In this document: positions 18,036-26,310 of the stretch, in pieces
Position numbering within the stretch: the first letter of the stretch is position 1
Layout: every line of letters begins with the position of its first letter
Assembly: GCF_030158815.1 (NCBI RefSeq)
Contig: NZ_BPFZ01000003.1
Coordinates: forward strand, 1-64,000
Length of the DNA stretch: 64,000 nucleotides
Origin: Candidatus Phycosocius spiralis
GTDB lineage: Bacteria; Pseudomonadota; Alphaproteobacteria; Caulobacterales; Aquidulcibacteraceae
Reading direction: 5' to 3'
Notes under the pieces: model-generated
What the model was told of the DNA's origin: nothing
Seen by the model: only the letters and a program-made list of their open reading frames with translations
The model's database searches: none
Position numbers and translations under genes: made by a program

Positions 18036-18375
18036 AGTGCCTTTTCACTAATGCTTCGGCCATTTGGCCGATCAAATCTAGGGGTAAGGCCTGATGATGC
18101 GGAAAGCTCAAATTGCCCTTGGGCCCGCGAAAAGGCTCTAAGAGTTTAATGAGCGCTTGCGGCTCTCGTACCGGCGGATAGATGCCGATATGGGCTTTAA
18201 AGGCGGCGAAATAGAAGAATACTCGGCTCAGTCGAAAAGCCGGCATGCGGTAGCTGACGCAGGCAATTGCATCTGGGATGCGCTTGATTACTTCTGATTG
18301 GATCGCAACCAATCTTTCGCGGATATCTGGCGATGCTGCGTCAAAAAATGGGGTATGAACGCTTTTAGGATCCAT
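18034..18375 (-). CDS. DUF1801 / YdhG-like protein
   Basis: A 113-residue protein of the DUF1801 (YdhG/iron-chaperone-like) family. Typical features are the segment AIACVSYRMPAFRL, FFYFAAFKAHIGIYP, and GPKGNLSFPHHQALPLDLI before the last helix. The biochemical role of the bacterial proteins is unsettled, with frataxin-like iron handling proposed on structural grounds. A longer frame exists, but the ATG with a well-placed AAAGGTGG ribosome binding site at MDPKSVHTPFFD decides the start and removes overlap with grxD. It is the last gene of the purL-bolA-grxD cluster, 10 bases behind the glutaredoxin, a tempting link to iron-sulfur metabolism. Confidence 0.82.
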   Translation of the reverse strand: MDPKSVHTPFFDAASPDIRERLVAIQSEVIKRIPDAIACVSYRMPAFRLSRVFFYFAAFKAHIGIYPPVREPQALIKLLEPFRGPKGNLSFPHHQALPLDLIGQMAEALVKRH

Positions 18376-18385
18376 AAATCCACCT

Positions 18386-18715
18386 TTAGGCCTCGATAGC
18401 GACCCCAGCTTCACTGAACAATTGCTTGAGCTCGCCGGTTTCAAACATTTCACGAACAATGTCGCAACCGCCAACAAATTCACCCTTAACATAGAGCTGG
18501 GGGATGGTGGGCCAGTTGGAATAATCCTTAATGCCTTGGCGTATCGCATCGTCGGCCAGAACATTCACATCTTGAAAGCTCACGCCGACATGATCGAGGA
18601 TCTTAACAACTGTGCCAGAAAATCCACACTGGGGCATGCGCGCATTGCCCTTCATGAACAATACGACGTCGTTGGTCTTTACCAAGTTATCAATAAACTG
18701 AAGGGCATCGCTCAT
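18386..18715 (-). CDS. grxD: Monothiol glutaredoxin, Grx4/GrxD type
   Basis: A 109-residue monothiol glutaredoxin with the CGFS active site at residues 30-33, followed by [19 protein letters not shown]. Proteins of this class bind a [2Fe-2S] cluster shared between two subunits and two glutathiones, and pass clusters on. They also form heterodimers with BolA proteins. A bolA gene lies upstream on the same strand, as in most alphaproteobacteria, but here about 510 bases of repeat-containing sequence separate them. AGGAGACA precedes the ATG. Confidence 0.96.
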   Translation of the reverse strand: MSDALQFIDNLVKTNDVVLFMKGNARMPQCGFSGTVVKILDHVGVSFQDVNVLADDAIRQGIKDYSNWPTIPQLYVKGEFVGGCDIVREMFETGELKQLFSEAGVAIEA

Positions 18716-18890
18716 GACATGTCTCCTGACAGGGATTGTGGCCTCTGATTATTTCGCCTTTGGCCCGGAAATTAGGGCCGCATGGTGTTCTTATCGGATA
18801 TATAGGATGAGAATGGGGTAAGGGCTAGGCTCTATCCCATTTTGCCTTAGCCCTAAAGGCAAGGGAGCTGATGCGATCCTATGCAAAAGG

Positions 18891-19180
18891 GTCTGGGACG
18901 CGCTTTGGTGCCCCTTCTGGTCACAAAACCGCTTTTCGATGATGACCGGGCGTTTTGTCGCATCAAGTCCAGCTTTCCTTTGGAAAGCTGCCGCCCTAGG
19001 TCCCCCTCTTTTTTGCTTAAAAAGAGGGGGACCTAATTTCTTGATTTAAACGCGCAACTTGGTTCTAAAGAGCCAAACGCGCGTCAATGGCGCGAAGCGG
19101 ACTTGACCCGTCAAATCGCCCACTAACAATTGAATGAGGCCTTTGGGGAAGGCATGGCCTGCACCAAAGCCGTCCCAGAC
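18891..19180. repeat. Inverted-repeat element, copy A (MITE-like, 290 bp)
   Basis: The left end GTCTGGGACGCGCTTTGGTG and the right end GCACCAAAGCCGTCCCAGAC are inverted copies of each other over about 20 bases with one indel. A second copy lies at 26149-26278 in the opposite orientation. Both ends align between copies: the 57-base left part (through AAAACCGCTTTTCGATGATG) and the last 75 bases or so, at roughly 75-80% identity by eye. Copy A carries about 160 extra bases in the middle, including a perfect 17-bp hairpin. It fills most of the bolA-grxD gap. No transposase is encoded, so it would move only in trans. Confidence 0.7.
18997..19035. repeat. Perfect 17-bp hairpin inside the repeat element
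   Basis: TAGGTCCCCCTCTTTTT (18997-19013) and AAAAAGAGGGGGACCTA (19019-19035) are exact complements around a five-base loop. It lies in the middle section that the shorter copy of the element lacks. On either strand the stem ends in A/T pairs, so it could end transcripts or be an independently inserted palindrome. The neighbouring AGCTTTCC-TTT-GGAAAGCT (18971-18989) is a second small stem. Confidence 0.75.
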
Positions 19181-19198
19181 GAAAGAAATCTCATTCAT
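19046..19198 (-). CDS. Possible 50-residue protein between bolA and grxD
   Basis: An open frame begins 31 bases after bolA on the same strand and reads MNEISFVWDGFGAGHAF at its start, ending in FRTKLRV. Its first six codons lie outside the repeat element and the rest runs through the right half of copy A. The equivalent stretch of the other copy has a stop in the corresponding frame but retains similar residues (DGFGA, LA, GL, LFVGD). There is no good ribosome binding site and no known family. It may be a chance frame within the repeat. It is listed only because its position in the cluster makes translation conceivable. Confidence 0.2.
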   Translation of the reverse strand: MNEISFVWDGFGAGHAFPKGLIQLLVGDLTGQVRFAPLTRVWLFRTKLRV

Positions 19199-19229
19199 TT
19201 TTCAATTGGTGTCACGAACAGGCTCAGCA

Positions 19230-19463
19230 CTATTCCTTGGCCGAGGTTTCAAGCGCCAGCGCGTGTAGCTCCCCGCCCATTTTTCCTTTAAGCGCGGCAT
19301 AGACGGCTTGGTGCTGCTTCACACGACTAAGCCCAGCAAAAGCACTACTTTTGATGACAGCCTTATAATGATCGCCATCACCCGCCAAATCGATGATCTC
19401 GATTTCTGCGTCGGGAAAGGCTTCTAGAAGCATGGTTTGGATGTCTAATATTGCCATAGGCAT
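19230..19463 (-). CDS. BolA-family protein
   Basis: A 77-residue BolA-like protein with the class II KH-like fold. LAGDGDHYKAVIKSSAFAGL carries the loop whose conserved histidine and neighbouring residues help hold a [2Fe-2S] cluster with a monothiol glutaredoxin, and SRVKQHQAVYAALKG with GGELHALAL forms the C-terminal helix and strand. The MPMAILD start is chosen because close relatives begin the same way. It follows purL by 58 bases and precedes grxD, a conserved alphaproteobacterial order consistent with a BolA-Grx iron-sulfur trafficking pair. It is closer to the YrbA/IbaG branch than to the morphogene BolA, so no symbol is given. Confidence 0.9.
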   Translation of the reverse strand: MPMAILDIQTMLLEAFPDAEIEIIDLAGDGDHYKAVIKSSAFAGLSRVKQHQAVYAALKGKMGGELHALALETSAKE

Positions 19464-19521
19464 GGAGGTTTCCAATCTTTGCGTTTGATCCGGCGTCAGA
19501 TGCCGATTTTACCCGTCTGTA

Positions 19522-21735
19522 TCAAGCCATAAAGGCGGGCATCCAAGCTTCATGGGCTTGTTTGAGGTCAACCACATCCGCGGCCAAAACCCCCTCAATC
19601 GCCAATTCGCACCCCCCTGCGGTGCCTAGGGGCGCGCAAGGGATATCTAAGCCTTGGAAGGCGTCGAAAATAGTATCGGCATGGCTGGGGCTTACGATCA
19701 TGAGGTAGCGCGCTTGATCCTCACTCAGTAAAGCTGCTTCCATCGGGAGCGTGGTTTTTAAGCTTAAGGCTAAGCCTGTTCCCGAGGCTATTGCGATTTC
19801 TGCGGCAGCAACCAAAAGCCCGCCGTCTGAGAGGTCATGGCACGAGCGGATCATGCCGGCTTGAATCAAGTGGCGGATCGCATCACCGGTTTTGCGTTCC
19901 AGCGCCAAGTCCACGCGCGGTGGCGCACCATCTTCTCGCCCCCATAATTCGCGCAAGCCCAAGGTTGAGCCCAGATTGTCCGTAGTTTGGCCCACAAGAA
20001 TGACCAAATCGCCAGCATGGACCGCCCCAAATCCAATGCGTTTGGTGTAATCCAGCAATAGACCCACCCCACCAATAGCCGGGGTTGGTGGAATCGCCGC
20101 CCCTGAAGTTTCGTTATACAGGCTGACATTGCCCGAAACGACAGGAAAATCGAGCTTGGCGCAGGCTTCAGCCATGCCATCGGTCGCGCGCACAAATTGA
20201 CCCATGATTTCTGGGCGCTGTGGGTTACCAAAGTTGAGGTTATCCGTCAGCGCAATCGGGCTTGCCCCGGTGGCGGTCAGATTGCGCCAAGCTTCAGCCA
20301 CAACTTGTTTGCCGCCCTGATATGGGTCAGCCTGCACATAGCGCGGCGTACAATCGCATGTGATGGCCAGTGCTTTACGGGTTCCGTGCACGCGCACAAT
20401 CGCGGCATCAGAAGGCGTTGCACTTTCTTCCAAGCTATCGGCCATGACATGGCGATCATATTGTTCCCAGAGCCAACGCTTAGAAGAACCATCCGGGCAT
20501 GACAACAAAGTGATCAAAGCGCTTCGCCAGTCGGTGATGGCAGGCAGATCCGCGCTGGTTACGGCCGGGCTGAGCGTGGGCTCTACCCAGGGGCGATCAT
20601 AATTGGGTGCATCTTCGCTTAAAGGGGCAACAGGAATATCGCACACGCATGCGCCATTCCAGTTAAGAACCATGCGCCCGCTATTGGTGGTGTGGCCGAT
20701 GACGGCAAAATCAATATCCCACTTCTTCATGATGGCTTCGGCCTCGGCCTCACGACCCGGCTTTAAGATCGCCAGCATCCGCTCTTGGCTTTCCGACAGC
20801 ATCATTTCATAGGGTGTCATGCCCGCTTCGCGGACCGGAACCAAATTCATATCAAGCTCAATCCCCAGATATTCCTTGCCCGCCATTTCCACCGACGAAG
20901 ATGTGAGGCCCGCTGCCCCCATGTCCTGAATGGCTTCAATAGAATCGGTGGCCATTAATTCGAGACAGGCTTCAATCAGCAGCTTTTCAACAAATGGGTC
21001 GCCAACTTGTACGGTCGGGCGCTTATCTTCGCTGGCTTCATCAAATTCTGCACTGGCCATGGTGGCACCATGGATACCGTCGCGACCCGTTTTTGAGCCA
21101 AAATAAACGATGGGGCTACCGGCTTTGGCGCCGCGCGCGTAAAAAATTTTATCGGCATCGGCTAAGCCCACGCACATCGCATTGACGAGAATGTTGCCAT
21201 TATAGCCCGGATGAAAATTGGTTTCCCCACAAACTGTGGGTACCCCAACGCAATTGCCATAGCCGCCAATGCCCGACACCACACCCGAAACCAGCCGCTT
21301 GGTCAAAGGGTGATCCGCACTGCCAAATCGCAGCGCATTGGCTAATGCAATGGGGCGCGCGCCCATGGTAAAGACATCACGCATAATACCACCCACCCCA
21401 GTTGCCGCCCCTTGATACGGCTCGATAAAGCTTGGGTGATTATGGCTTTCCATTTTAAACACAGCGGCCTGACCATCATCAATATCAATAACACCCGCAT
21501 TTTCACCAGGGCCCTGAATAACACGCGGCCCCTTAGTTGGAAATTTTGCCAAATGCCGACGTGAGCTCTTATAACTGCAATGCTCTGACCACATGACTGA
21601 AAAAATGCCCAATTCGGTGAGATTGGGTGGGCGGCCAAGGCGCGCCAGAATAACGTCATACTCATCTTTTGACAGGCCGTGCTCAGCAATAAGCGCTTCG
21701 GTCATAGGCGGATCTTTGGGGGTAATCGAGGTCAT
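19522..21735 (-). CDS. purL: Phosphoribosylformylglycinamidine synthase subunit II
   Basis: A 737-residue FGAM synthase large subunit for the fourth step of purine synthesis, using ATP and ammonia from PurQ to convert FGAR to [17 protein letters not shown] near residue 50, the nucleotide-binding [11 protein letters not shown], and the Gly-rich [16 protein letters not shown] identify it, and two AIRS-like halves follow. This is the small PurL of the PurLQS system, so purS and purQ must lie elsewhere; neither is in the window. It heads the cluster with bolA and grxD and is divergent from the DsbD-like gene. Confidence 0.97.
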   Translation of the reverse strand: MTSITPKDPPMTEALIAEHGLSKDEYDVILARLGRPPNLTELGIFSVMWSEHCSYKSSRRHLAKFPTKGPRVIQGPGENAGVIDIDDGQAAVFKMESHNHPSFIEPYQGAATGVGGIMRDVFTMGARPIALANALRFGSADHPLTKRLVSGVVSGIGGYGNCVGVPTVCGETNFHPGYNGNILVNAMCVGLADADKIFYARGAKAGSPIVYFGSKTGRDGIHGATMASAEFDEASEDKRPTVQVGDPFVEKLLIEACLELMATDSIEAIQDMGAAGLTSSSVEMAGKEYLGIELDMNLVPVREAGMTPYEMMLSESQERMLAILKPGREAEAEAIMKKWDIDFAVIGHTTNSGRMVLNWNGACVCDIPVAPLSEDAPNYDRPWVEPTLSPAVTSADLPAITDWRSALITLLSCPDGSSKRWLWEQYDRHVMADSLEESATPSDAAIVRVHGTRKALAITCDCTPRYVQADPYQGGKQVVAEAWRNLTATGASPIALTDNLNFGNPQRPEIMGQFVRATDGMAEACAKLDFPVVSGNVSLYNETSGAAIPPTPAIGGVGLLLDYTKRIGFGAVHAGDLVILVGQTTDNLGSTLGLRELWGREDGAPPRVDLALERKTGDAIRHLIQAGMIRSCHDLSDGGLLVAAAEIAIASGTGLALSLKTTLPMEAALLSEDQARYLMIVSPSHADTIFDAFQGLDIPCAPLGTAGGCELAIEGVLAADVVDLKQAHEAWMPAFMA

Positions 21736-22059
21736 ACGCTCCGTTTAGCGTGGGTTGGGGCAGGTTTGAAGGCAGTAGCTTCGATCCCCTGCAGTATTTC
21801 CTTTCCCGCATGGCAAGTCTTTGGCGTTGTAGCCCATTGAACACATGCGCAGCTGGATTTTCCAGCTGAACCTAGTTCTCAGCTCCTAAGGCGTTTTGGG
21901 GGCGATTTAGGGGGTGATTTAGGGCCAAGTATATGGTGCCCCGGACCGATAAATCTTTAGGTGCTCAAGTTCAGAGCGCTACAATTTAAAGTATTCGTGC
22001 CCGATCCGATTGGCCTGATCAGCAAAAAACCCTACATAATGCTGATAAGGGATACCCAA
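21736..22059. other. Divergent intergenic region between purL and the DsbD-like gene
   Basis: About 320 bases hold the two promoters. A small stem CAGCTGGA-TT-TCCAGCTG occurs near 21850, and ACGCTCCGTTTAGCGT lies just before purL. No purine riboswitch, T-box or other leader that I recognise is present. Confidence 0.4.
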
Positions 22060-24222
22060 ATGAAGTCAGTGCTAATCGCAACAATGATAAGTTTAAGCTT
22101 GGCGGGTTATGCTAACGCACAAATCGCCTCCTCACCTGATTCTGGGCGTGTTGCCTCTATGCAAAACACCCCAGCTTTTTCGATCCAACCACGTCACAGC
22201 CCCACCGCGCGATCAGCCAATGTTGAAATCGAATTGATCAGTGAACGCGCCGCGGTGAGACCTGGCGAGGTATTTCATGTGGCAATCCGACAGGTGATTG
22301 CTCCTGATTGGCATACTTACTGGCGTAATCCAGGCGATTCGGGTGAACCAACTCAGCTAAGATGGACCTTATCTAACGGAGTGAAGGCAGGCCCAATTCA
22401 ATGGCCAAAGCCGAGTGCAATCCCGTTTGGGCCCTTGGTCAATTATGGTTTCTCCAATGAGGTCATTTTGCCGATCGAGATTTCGGTGCCATCCACCGCT
22501 AAGCCCGATACGTCGATCACGCTTGAGGCGGCAGCCACTTGGCTTGAATGTTCGGACGTGTGCATCCCTGGTGAAGGACAAATTTCCTTGACTTTGCCTG
22601 TGGCCAGCAAAAGCATCCAAGCAGCGGCCGCTCAGGAGATTGGGTCTGCACTCTTAAATCTACCTAAACCCTTTCCAGGGCAGGCGCATCTGACCCGATT
22701 AGATGCCACTAAGTTACAATTGGTTCTAAGCGGCATTAAGCAACCAGATATAGCCTATTTTTTTCCCTATGAATTCAAGCTTGGAGCCTTGATTGATTTT
22801 GCAAAGCCGCAAGAACTTGTTAGAGGCGATACTGGATTTGCCATCAATTTAGTCCAATCACCCTCGCTTCCCGATCCCTTAGTTGGCCCAATTAGGGGTG
22901 TATTAGTGTTGGGCAAAGGTTCTAATGAGCGAGCTTATGAGGTGCAAGGCCCAGTTCAATCAACACCACCCTTATCATCGTCTGCTCGCTCACTCACAAT
23001 TTCTGATACCGGTAAAGCGCACTCATTTGGCCTGCTTCAAGCTGTTGTGATGGCTTTTGTAGGTGGGTTGATTTTAAACCTAATGCCATGTGTGTTTCCT
23101 ATACTATCGATGAAAGCTTTGGGTCTTATCCAGGCTTCCCACGGGGATAAAACCCATGCGCGCATGCATGGTCTTTTTTACGGTTTTGGTGTGATGGTCA
23201 GCTTTTTAAGCTTGGCTTGCTTGTTGATTGGCCTGAAAACGGCAGGAATGGCTGCTGGATGGGGCTTTCAATTGCAATCACCCATAATTGTTACCGGTTT
23301 GGCAATCCTGATGGTGTTGATTGGCTTTAATCTTCTAGGTTTTTTTGAGATCGGCACGACTTTACAAAATGCTGGTACAGGTTTGGCTAGCACAGGTGGG
23401 AATCGTGGCTCTTTCTTTACTGGGATATTGGCTGTCGTAGTTGCCGCCCCCTGTACAGCGCCCTTTATGGGAGTTGCCTTAGGCTATGCTGCGACCCAGC
23501 CTGCAGGCCTTGCTCTTCTGGTTTTTGCCGCCTTGGGGTTAGGCTTTGCCCTACCTTTTATGGGCTTAACTTGGATGCCAGCCTTGTTGAACGCTTTACC
23601 AAGGCCAGGGCCTTGGATGGCACGACTTCGCGAAGCCTTAGCTTTCCCCATGTTCGCAACCGCGATTTGGTTGATTTGGGTACTAGGGGCTCAAGTTGGT
23701 CAGTTTGGGGTGGTTTCGGCCTTAATTGGGGTCTTGGCGTGCGGAATGACGATTTGGATTGTACGGTGGTGGAATGGCTTAATCGGTAAAGTCTGTGCAG
23801 GGGCAATCTTAGCGCTGGGATTAGGCTGGGCTGCCTATCATGTTAGCCAAGCACCCAGTCAGGCTGCGACGGCTTCCCGCAGCCAATTAAGTGGTGAACC
23901 TTGGACTCCGGCACGGGTTAAAGAGCTACAAGGCAGGGGCAAAACCATCTTTGTCAATTTCACGGCCGATTGGTGCGTGACGTGTAAAGTCAATGAAGCA
24001 ACTGTTTTTTCAGATCCGGCTGTCCGCGCGGCTCTCAAAGGAGATACAATAGTCTATCTGGTCGCCGATTGGACTAAGCGTGACGATACGATCGCCCAAG
24101 CACTTGCCAGCCATGGTCGCGTGGGTGTACCCCTCTATCTCGTCTATAAGCTAGGTTCATCCGAACCCATCATCTTGCCACAGCTACTCGACTCAAAAAC
24201 GTTCATCCAAGCTATTCAATAG
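22060..24222 (+). CDS. Thiol:disulfide interchange protein, DsbD/ScsB-like
   Basis: A 720-residue membrane protein that carries electrons from cytoplasmic thioredoxin to periplasmic thiols. After a signal peptide (MKSVLIATMISLSLAGYANA) comes a periplasmic domain containing WLECSDVCIPGEG, where the Cys pair is CSDVC. The central domain has about eight helices with the paired cysteines in NLMPCVFPILSMKALG and AAPCTAPFMGVALG. The C-terminal thioredoxin-like domain carries FTADWCVTCKVNEATVF with a CVTC active site. The N-terminal domain resembles ScsB more than classical DsbD-alpha. The ATG with AAGGG upstream is preferred to a GTG 33 codons earlier, because the signal peptide starts there. Confidence 0.9.
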   Translation: MKSVLIATMISLSLAGYANAQIASSPDSGRVASMQNTPAFSIQPRHSPTARSANVEIELISERAAVRPGEVFHVAIRQVIAPDWHTYWRNPGDSGEPTQLRWTLSNGVKAGPIQWPKPSAIPFGPLVNYGFSNEVILPIEISVPSTAKPDTSITLEAAATWLECSDVCIPGEGQISLTLPVASKSIQAAAAQEIGSALLNLPKPFPGQAHLTRLDATKLQLVLSGIKQPDIAYFFPYEFKLGALIDFAKPQELVRGDTGFAINLVQSPSLPDPLVGPIRGVLVLGKGSNERAYEVQGPVQSTPPLSSSARSLTISDTGKAHSFGLLQAVVMAFVGGLILNLMPCVFPILSMKALGLIQASHGDKTHARMHGLFYGFGVMVSFLSLACLLIGLKTAGMAAGWGFQLQSPIIVTGLAILMVLIGFNLLGFFEIGTTLQNAGTGLASTGGNRGSFFTGILAVVVAAPCTAPFMGVALGYAATQPAGLALLVFAALGLGFALPFMGLTWMPALLNALPRPGPWMARLREALAFPMFATAIWLIWVLGAQVGQFGVVSALIGVLACGMTIWIVRWWNGLIGKVCAGAILALGLGWAAYHVSQAPSQAATASRSQLSGEPWTPARVKELQGRGKTIFVNFTADWCVTCKVNEATVFSDPAVRAALKGDTIVYLVADWTKRDDTIAQALASHGRVGVPLYLVYKLGSSEPIILPQLLDSKTFIQAIQ

Positions 24223-24349
24223 GCCATACAATTTTAAATTGCAGGCCTTTGGTCTAAGTACCAACCTTGACATGACCTATTTAGCTTTCGCGTATTTAGT
24301 GCCATGTCCAAGTCAGTTGAAGCACATTAACAATTCATTGTGTGATGAT

Positions 24350-25456
24350 TTATCTTGTTGGATGCCCCTCATGCAAGCCAAGCGCATCCTGTACCGCTTT
24401 ATATGTTATTTTGCCATTTTGCACATTAAGGCCAAGTGCAAAACCTGGATCATCTGCCAAAGCTTGATCAACACCCTTATTGGCCAAAGCCAGCATGTAA
24501 GGCGCTGTCACCGCATTGAGTGCGTAGGTGGAGGTTAAGGGTGCGGCACCGGGCATATTGGCAACGCAATAATGCACGACCCCATCAACCACATAGGTTG
24601 GGTCATTATGGGTTGTCGGGCGGGAGGTTTCAAAACATCCGCCTTGGTCAATGGAAATATCGACCAATACTGAGCCGTCTTTCATCTGAGACAACATGTC
24701 ACGCGTCACCAATTTTGGTGCCGAAGCGCCAGGAATCAACACCGCGCCAATAACCAAATCTGCTTCGAGACAAGCTTCTTTGACCGCGTCTGGCGTGGAC
24801 ATCAAAGTCGTTACCATGCCACCAAACTGGCGATCAATGGCGACTAAGGCGACTTTGGAGCGGTCAAATACCGTTACGTCCGCGCGCATGCCATGGGCAA
24901 TCTCACACGCATTCAAACCAGCAACACCGCCACCGATAATCACAACTTTAGCAGGTGCCACACCTGGGACGCCACCCATCAACTTGCCTAAACCGCCTTG
25001 AGGCTTCAACAAGCAATGCGCGCCAACTTGGGTGGCCATGCGCCCGGCTACCTCAGACATTGGGGCCAAAAGCGGCAAGCCACCATCGCGACCAACCACC
25101 GTTTCATAGGCAATGGCGGTACAGCCCGACGCCATCAGCGCCTTGGCTTGCTCTGGATCGGGGGCCAGATGCAGGTAGGTGAACAAAATGTGGTGTGGCT
25201 TAAGGCGCGCGCATTCAATTGGTTGGGGCTCTTTGACTTTAACAATCATATTTGCTGCTTCGAAGATGGCGTCCGCGTCGGGAAGTATGGTGGCACCAAC
25301 CTTCTCATAAGCTTCATTAGAAACGCCAATGCCCGCACCAGCTTGGGATTCAACGAATACTGTATGGCCAGCATCAATCAGTTGGGCAACAGTTCCTGGC
25401 GTAGCGCCAACGCGGTTTTCTTGTGGCTTTATCTCTTTTGGAACACCAATTTTCAT
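24350..25456 (-). CDS. ald: Alanine dehydrogenase
   Basis: A 368-residue NAD-dependent enzyme that reversibly converts L-alanine to pyruvate and ammonia. Features are MKIGVPKEIKPQENRVGATP at the start, the pyruvate-binding Arg/Lys region, HILFTYLHLAPD with the active-site histidine region, MSEVAGRMATQ, and the NAD motif GGGVAGLNACEIA. An excellent GGAGG ribosome binding site lies immediately before the chosen ATG. A divergent Lrp-type regulator gene begins 165 bases away and is the probable controller, as AldR/Lrp proteins are for ald in other bacteria. In this context it can serve alanine catabolism or ammonia assimilation. Confidence 0.96.
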   Translation of the reverse strand: MKIGVPKEIKPQENRVGATPGTVAQLIDAGHTVFVESQAGAGIGVSNEAYEKVGATILPDADAIFEAANMIVKVKEPQPIECARLKPHHILFTYLHLAPDPEQAKALMASGCTAIAYETVVGRDGGLPLLAPMSEVAGRMATQVGAHCLLKPQGGLGKLMGGVPGVAPAKVVIIGGGVAGLNACEIAHGMRADVTVFDRSKVALVAIDRQFGGMVTTLMSTPDAVKEACLEADLVIGAVLIPGASAPKLVTRDMLSQMKDGSVLVDISIDQGGCFETSRPTTHNDPTYVVDGVVHYCVANMPGAAPLTSTYALNAVTAPYMLALANKGVDQALADDPGFALGLNVQNGKITYKAVQDALGLHEGHPTR

Positions 25457-25525
25457 TTCACCCTCCAATTGTAAAATTCATGCTTTGGCCTAGCAAATTC
25501 ACGCGGCTGTGGTGCCAAATTTTCG

Positions 25526-25531
25526 ATTATA
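25526..25531 (-). promoter_or_regulatory. -10 element candidate for ald
   Basis: On the minus strand the sequence GATAGGTATAAT places a perfect TATAAT about 70 bases before the ald start. No good -35 hexamer is seen, consistent with an activator-dependent promoter. The motif AAATTCAC (25495-25502) lies downstream, and its inverse GTGAATTT occurs at 25591-25598 near the regulator promoter. Confidence 0.4.
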
Positions 25532-25604
25532 CCTATCACATACACCTCAGCGGTTCCACGCATTCTTGCGCGCATAATAGGTTCATGTTAGTGAATTTCG
25601 CGGG

Positions 25605-25610
25605 TATAAT
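25605..25610 (+). promoter_or_regulatory. -10 element candidate for the Lrp-type regulator
   Basis: A perfect TATAAT lies 12 bases before the ATG of the regulator, so the transcript would have a very short leader that barely includes the GGAG. GTGAATTT sits in the spacer position where a bound regulator would block RNA polymerase, suggesting autorepression. Confidence 0.35.
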
Positions 25611-25621
25611 GGAGTTTTTTG

Positions 25622-26092
25622 ATGGAAATCACTTCAATCGACGATAAGGATCGCGCTTTACTTCGTCTCTTGCAGCGAGATGGCCGCGCCAGTATCACAG
25701 CCTTGGCCGACAAAATTGCCCTTTCAGAAAGCGCGTGCCGCCGCCGTCTCGACCTTTTGGAAAAAGCAGGTGTAATTGAGGGCTACCACGCCCAGTTAAG
25801 CGCGCCAAAGCTGGGGTTCAATCTCACGGTGTTTGTCTCGATCTCACTAGGCACTCAAACAGAGCGGGATCTGGGGGCATTTGAAGCCGCCGCCCGCACT
25901 GCGCCAGAGGTTTTGGAATGCTGGTTGATGACAGGTGATGCCGATTATTTATTAAGAGTGGCGGCGCGCGACGTCGCTGATCTAGAGCGCATTCACCGCG
26001 AGGTTCTCACCCGCTTACCTTGTGTCGTGCGGGTCAATACCGCCATTGCCATGCGTGCTGTCTCGCCACAACGCGGCTTACCGATTCGGTGA
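25622..26092 (+). CDS. Lrp/AsnC-family regulator, probable controller of ald
   Basis: A 156-residue feast/famine regulator. The N-terminal helix-turn-helix (DKDRALLRLLQRDGRASITA, then LSESACRRRLDLLEKAGVIEG) is followed by the RAM ligand-binding domain (FVSISLGTQTERDLGAFE, CWLMTGDADYLLRV). The ATG is chosen over a preceding TTG; GGAG lies eight bases upstream. It is divergently transcribed from alanine dehydrogenase. In several bacteria such neighbours sense alanine and activate ald, so that role is inferred here. The mirrored GTGAATTT sites in the gap are candidate binding sequences. Confidence 0.9.
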   Translation: MEITSIDDKDRALLRLLQRDGRASITALADKIALSESACRRRLDLLEKAGVIEGYHAQLSAPKLGFNLTVFVSISLGTQTERDLGAFEAAARTAPEVLECWLMTGDADYLLRVAARDVADLERIHREVLTRLPCVVRVNTAIAMRAVSPQRGLPIR

Positions 26093-26148
26093 GCGTGCGT
26101 TATAATCAAAGTCAGAACAACACTTAGCGGCGAAATAACATCCAATCG

Positions 26149-26278
26149 GTCTAGGATGGCTTTGGTGCAAGCCTTGCCTACCCCAATGGCCTTAGTTCAT
26201 TGTTCGTAGGCGATTTTTACGGGTCATCATCGAAAAGCGGTTTTGGGCCACAATGGGCACCAAATCCGCGTCCCAGAC
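26149..26278. repeat. Inverted-repeat element, copy B (MITE-like, 130 bp)
   Basis: It begins GTCTAGGATGGCTTTGGTGC and ends with the inverted equivalent CACCAAATCCGCGTCCCAGAC shortened by indels. Read on the reverse strand it aligns with both ends of the element at 18891-19180, but lacks that copy's middle section of about 160 bases. It lies between the convergent Lrp-type regulator and PstS-like genes, so both known copies are intergenic. No coding frame is conserved between the copies without stops. It may be the basic form of the element. Confidence 0.7.
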
Positions 26279-26310
26279 ATTTTTGCTAAAAAGGTTTAAG
26301 TAGCCAGATC

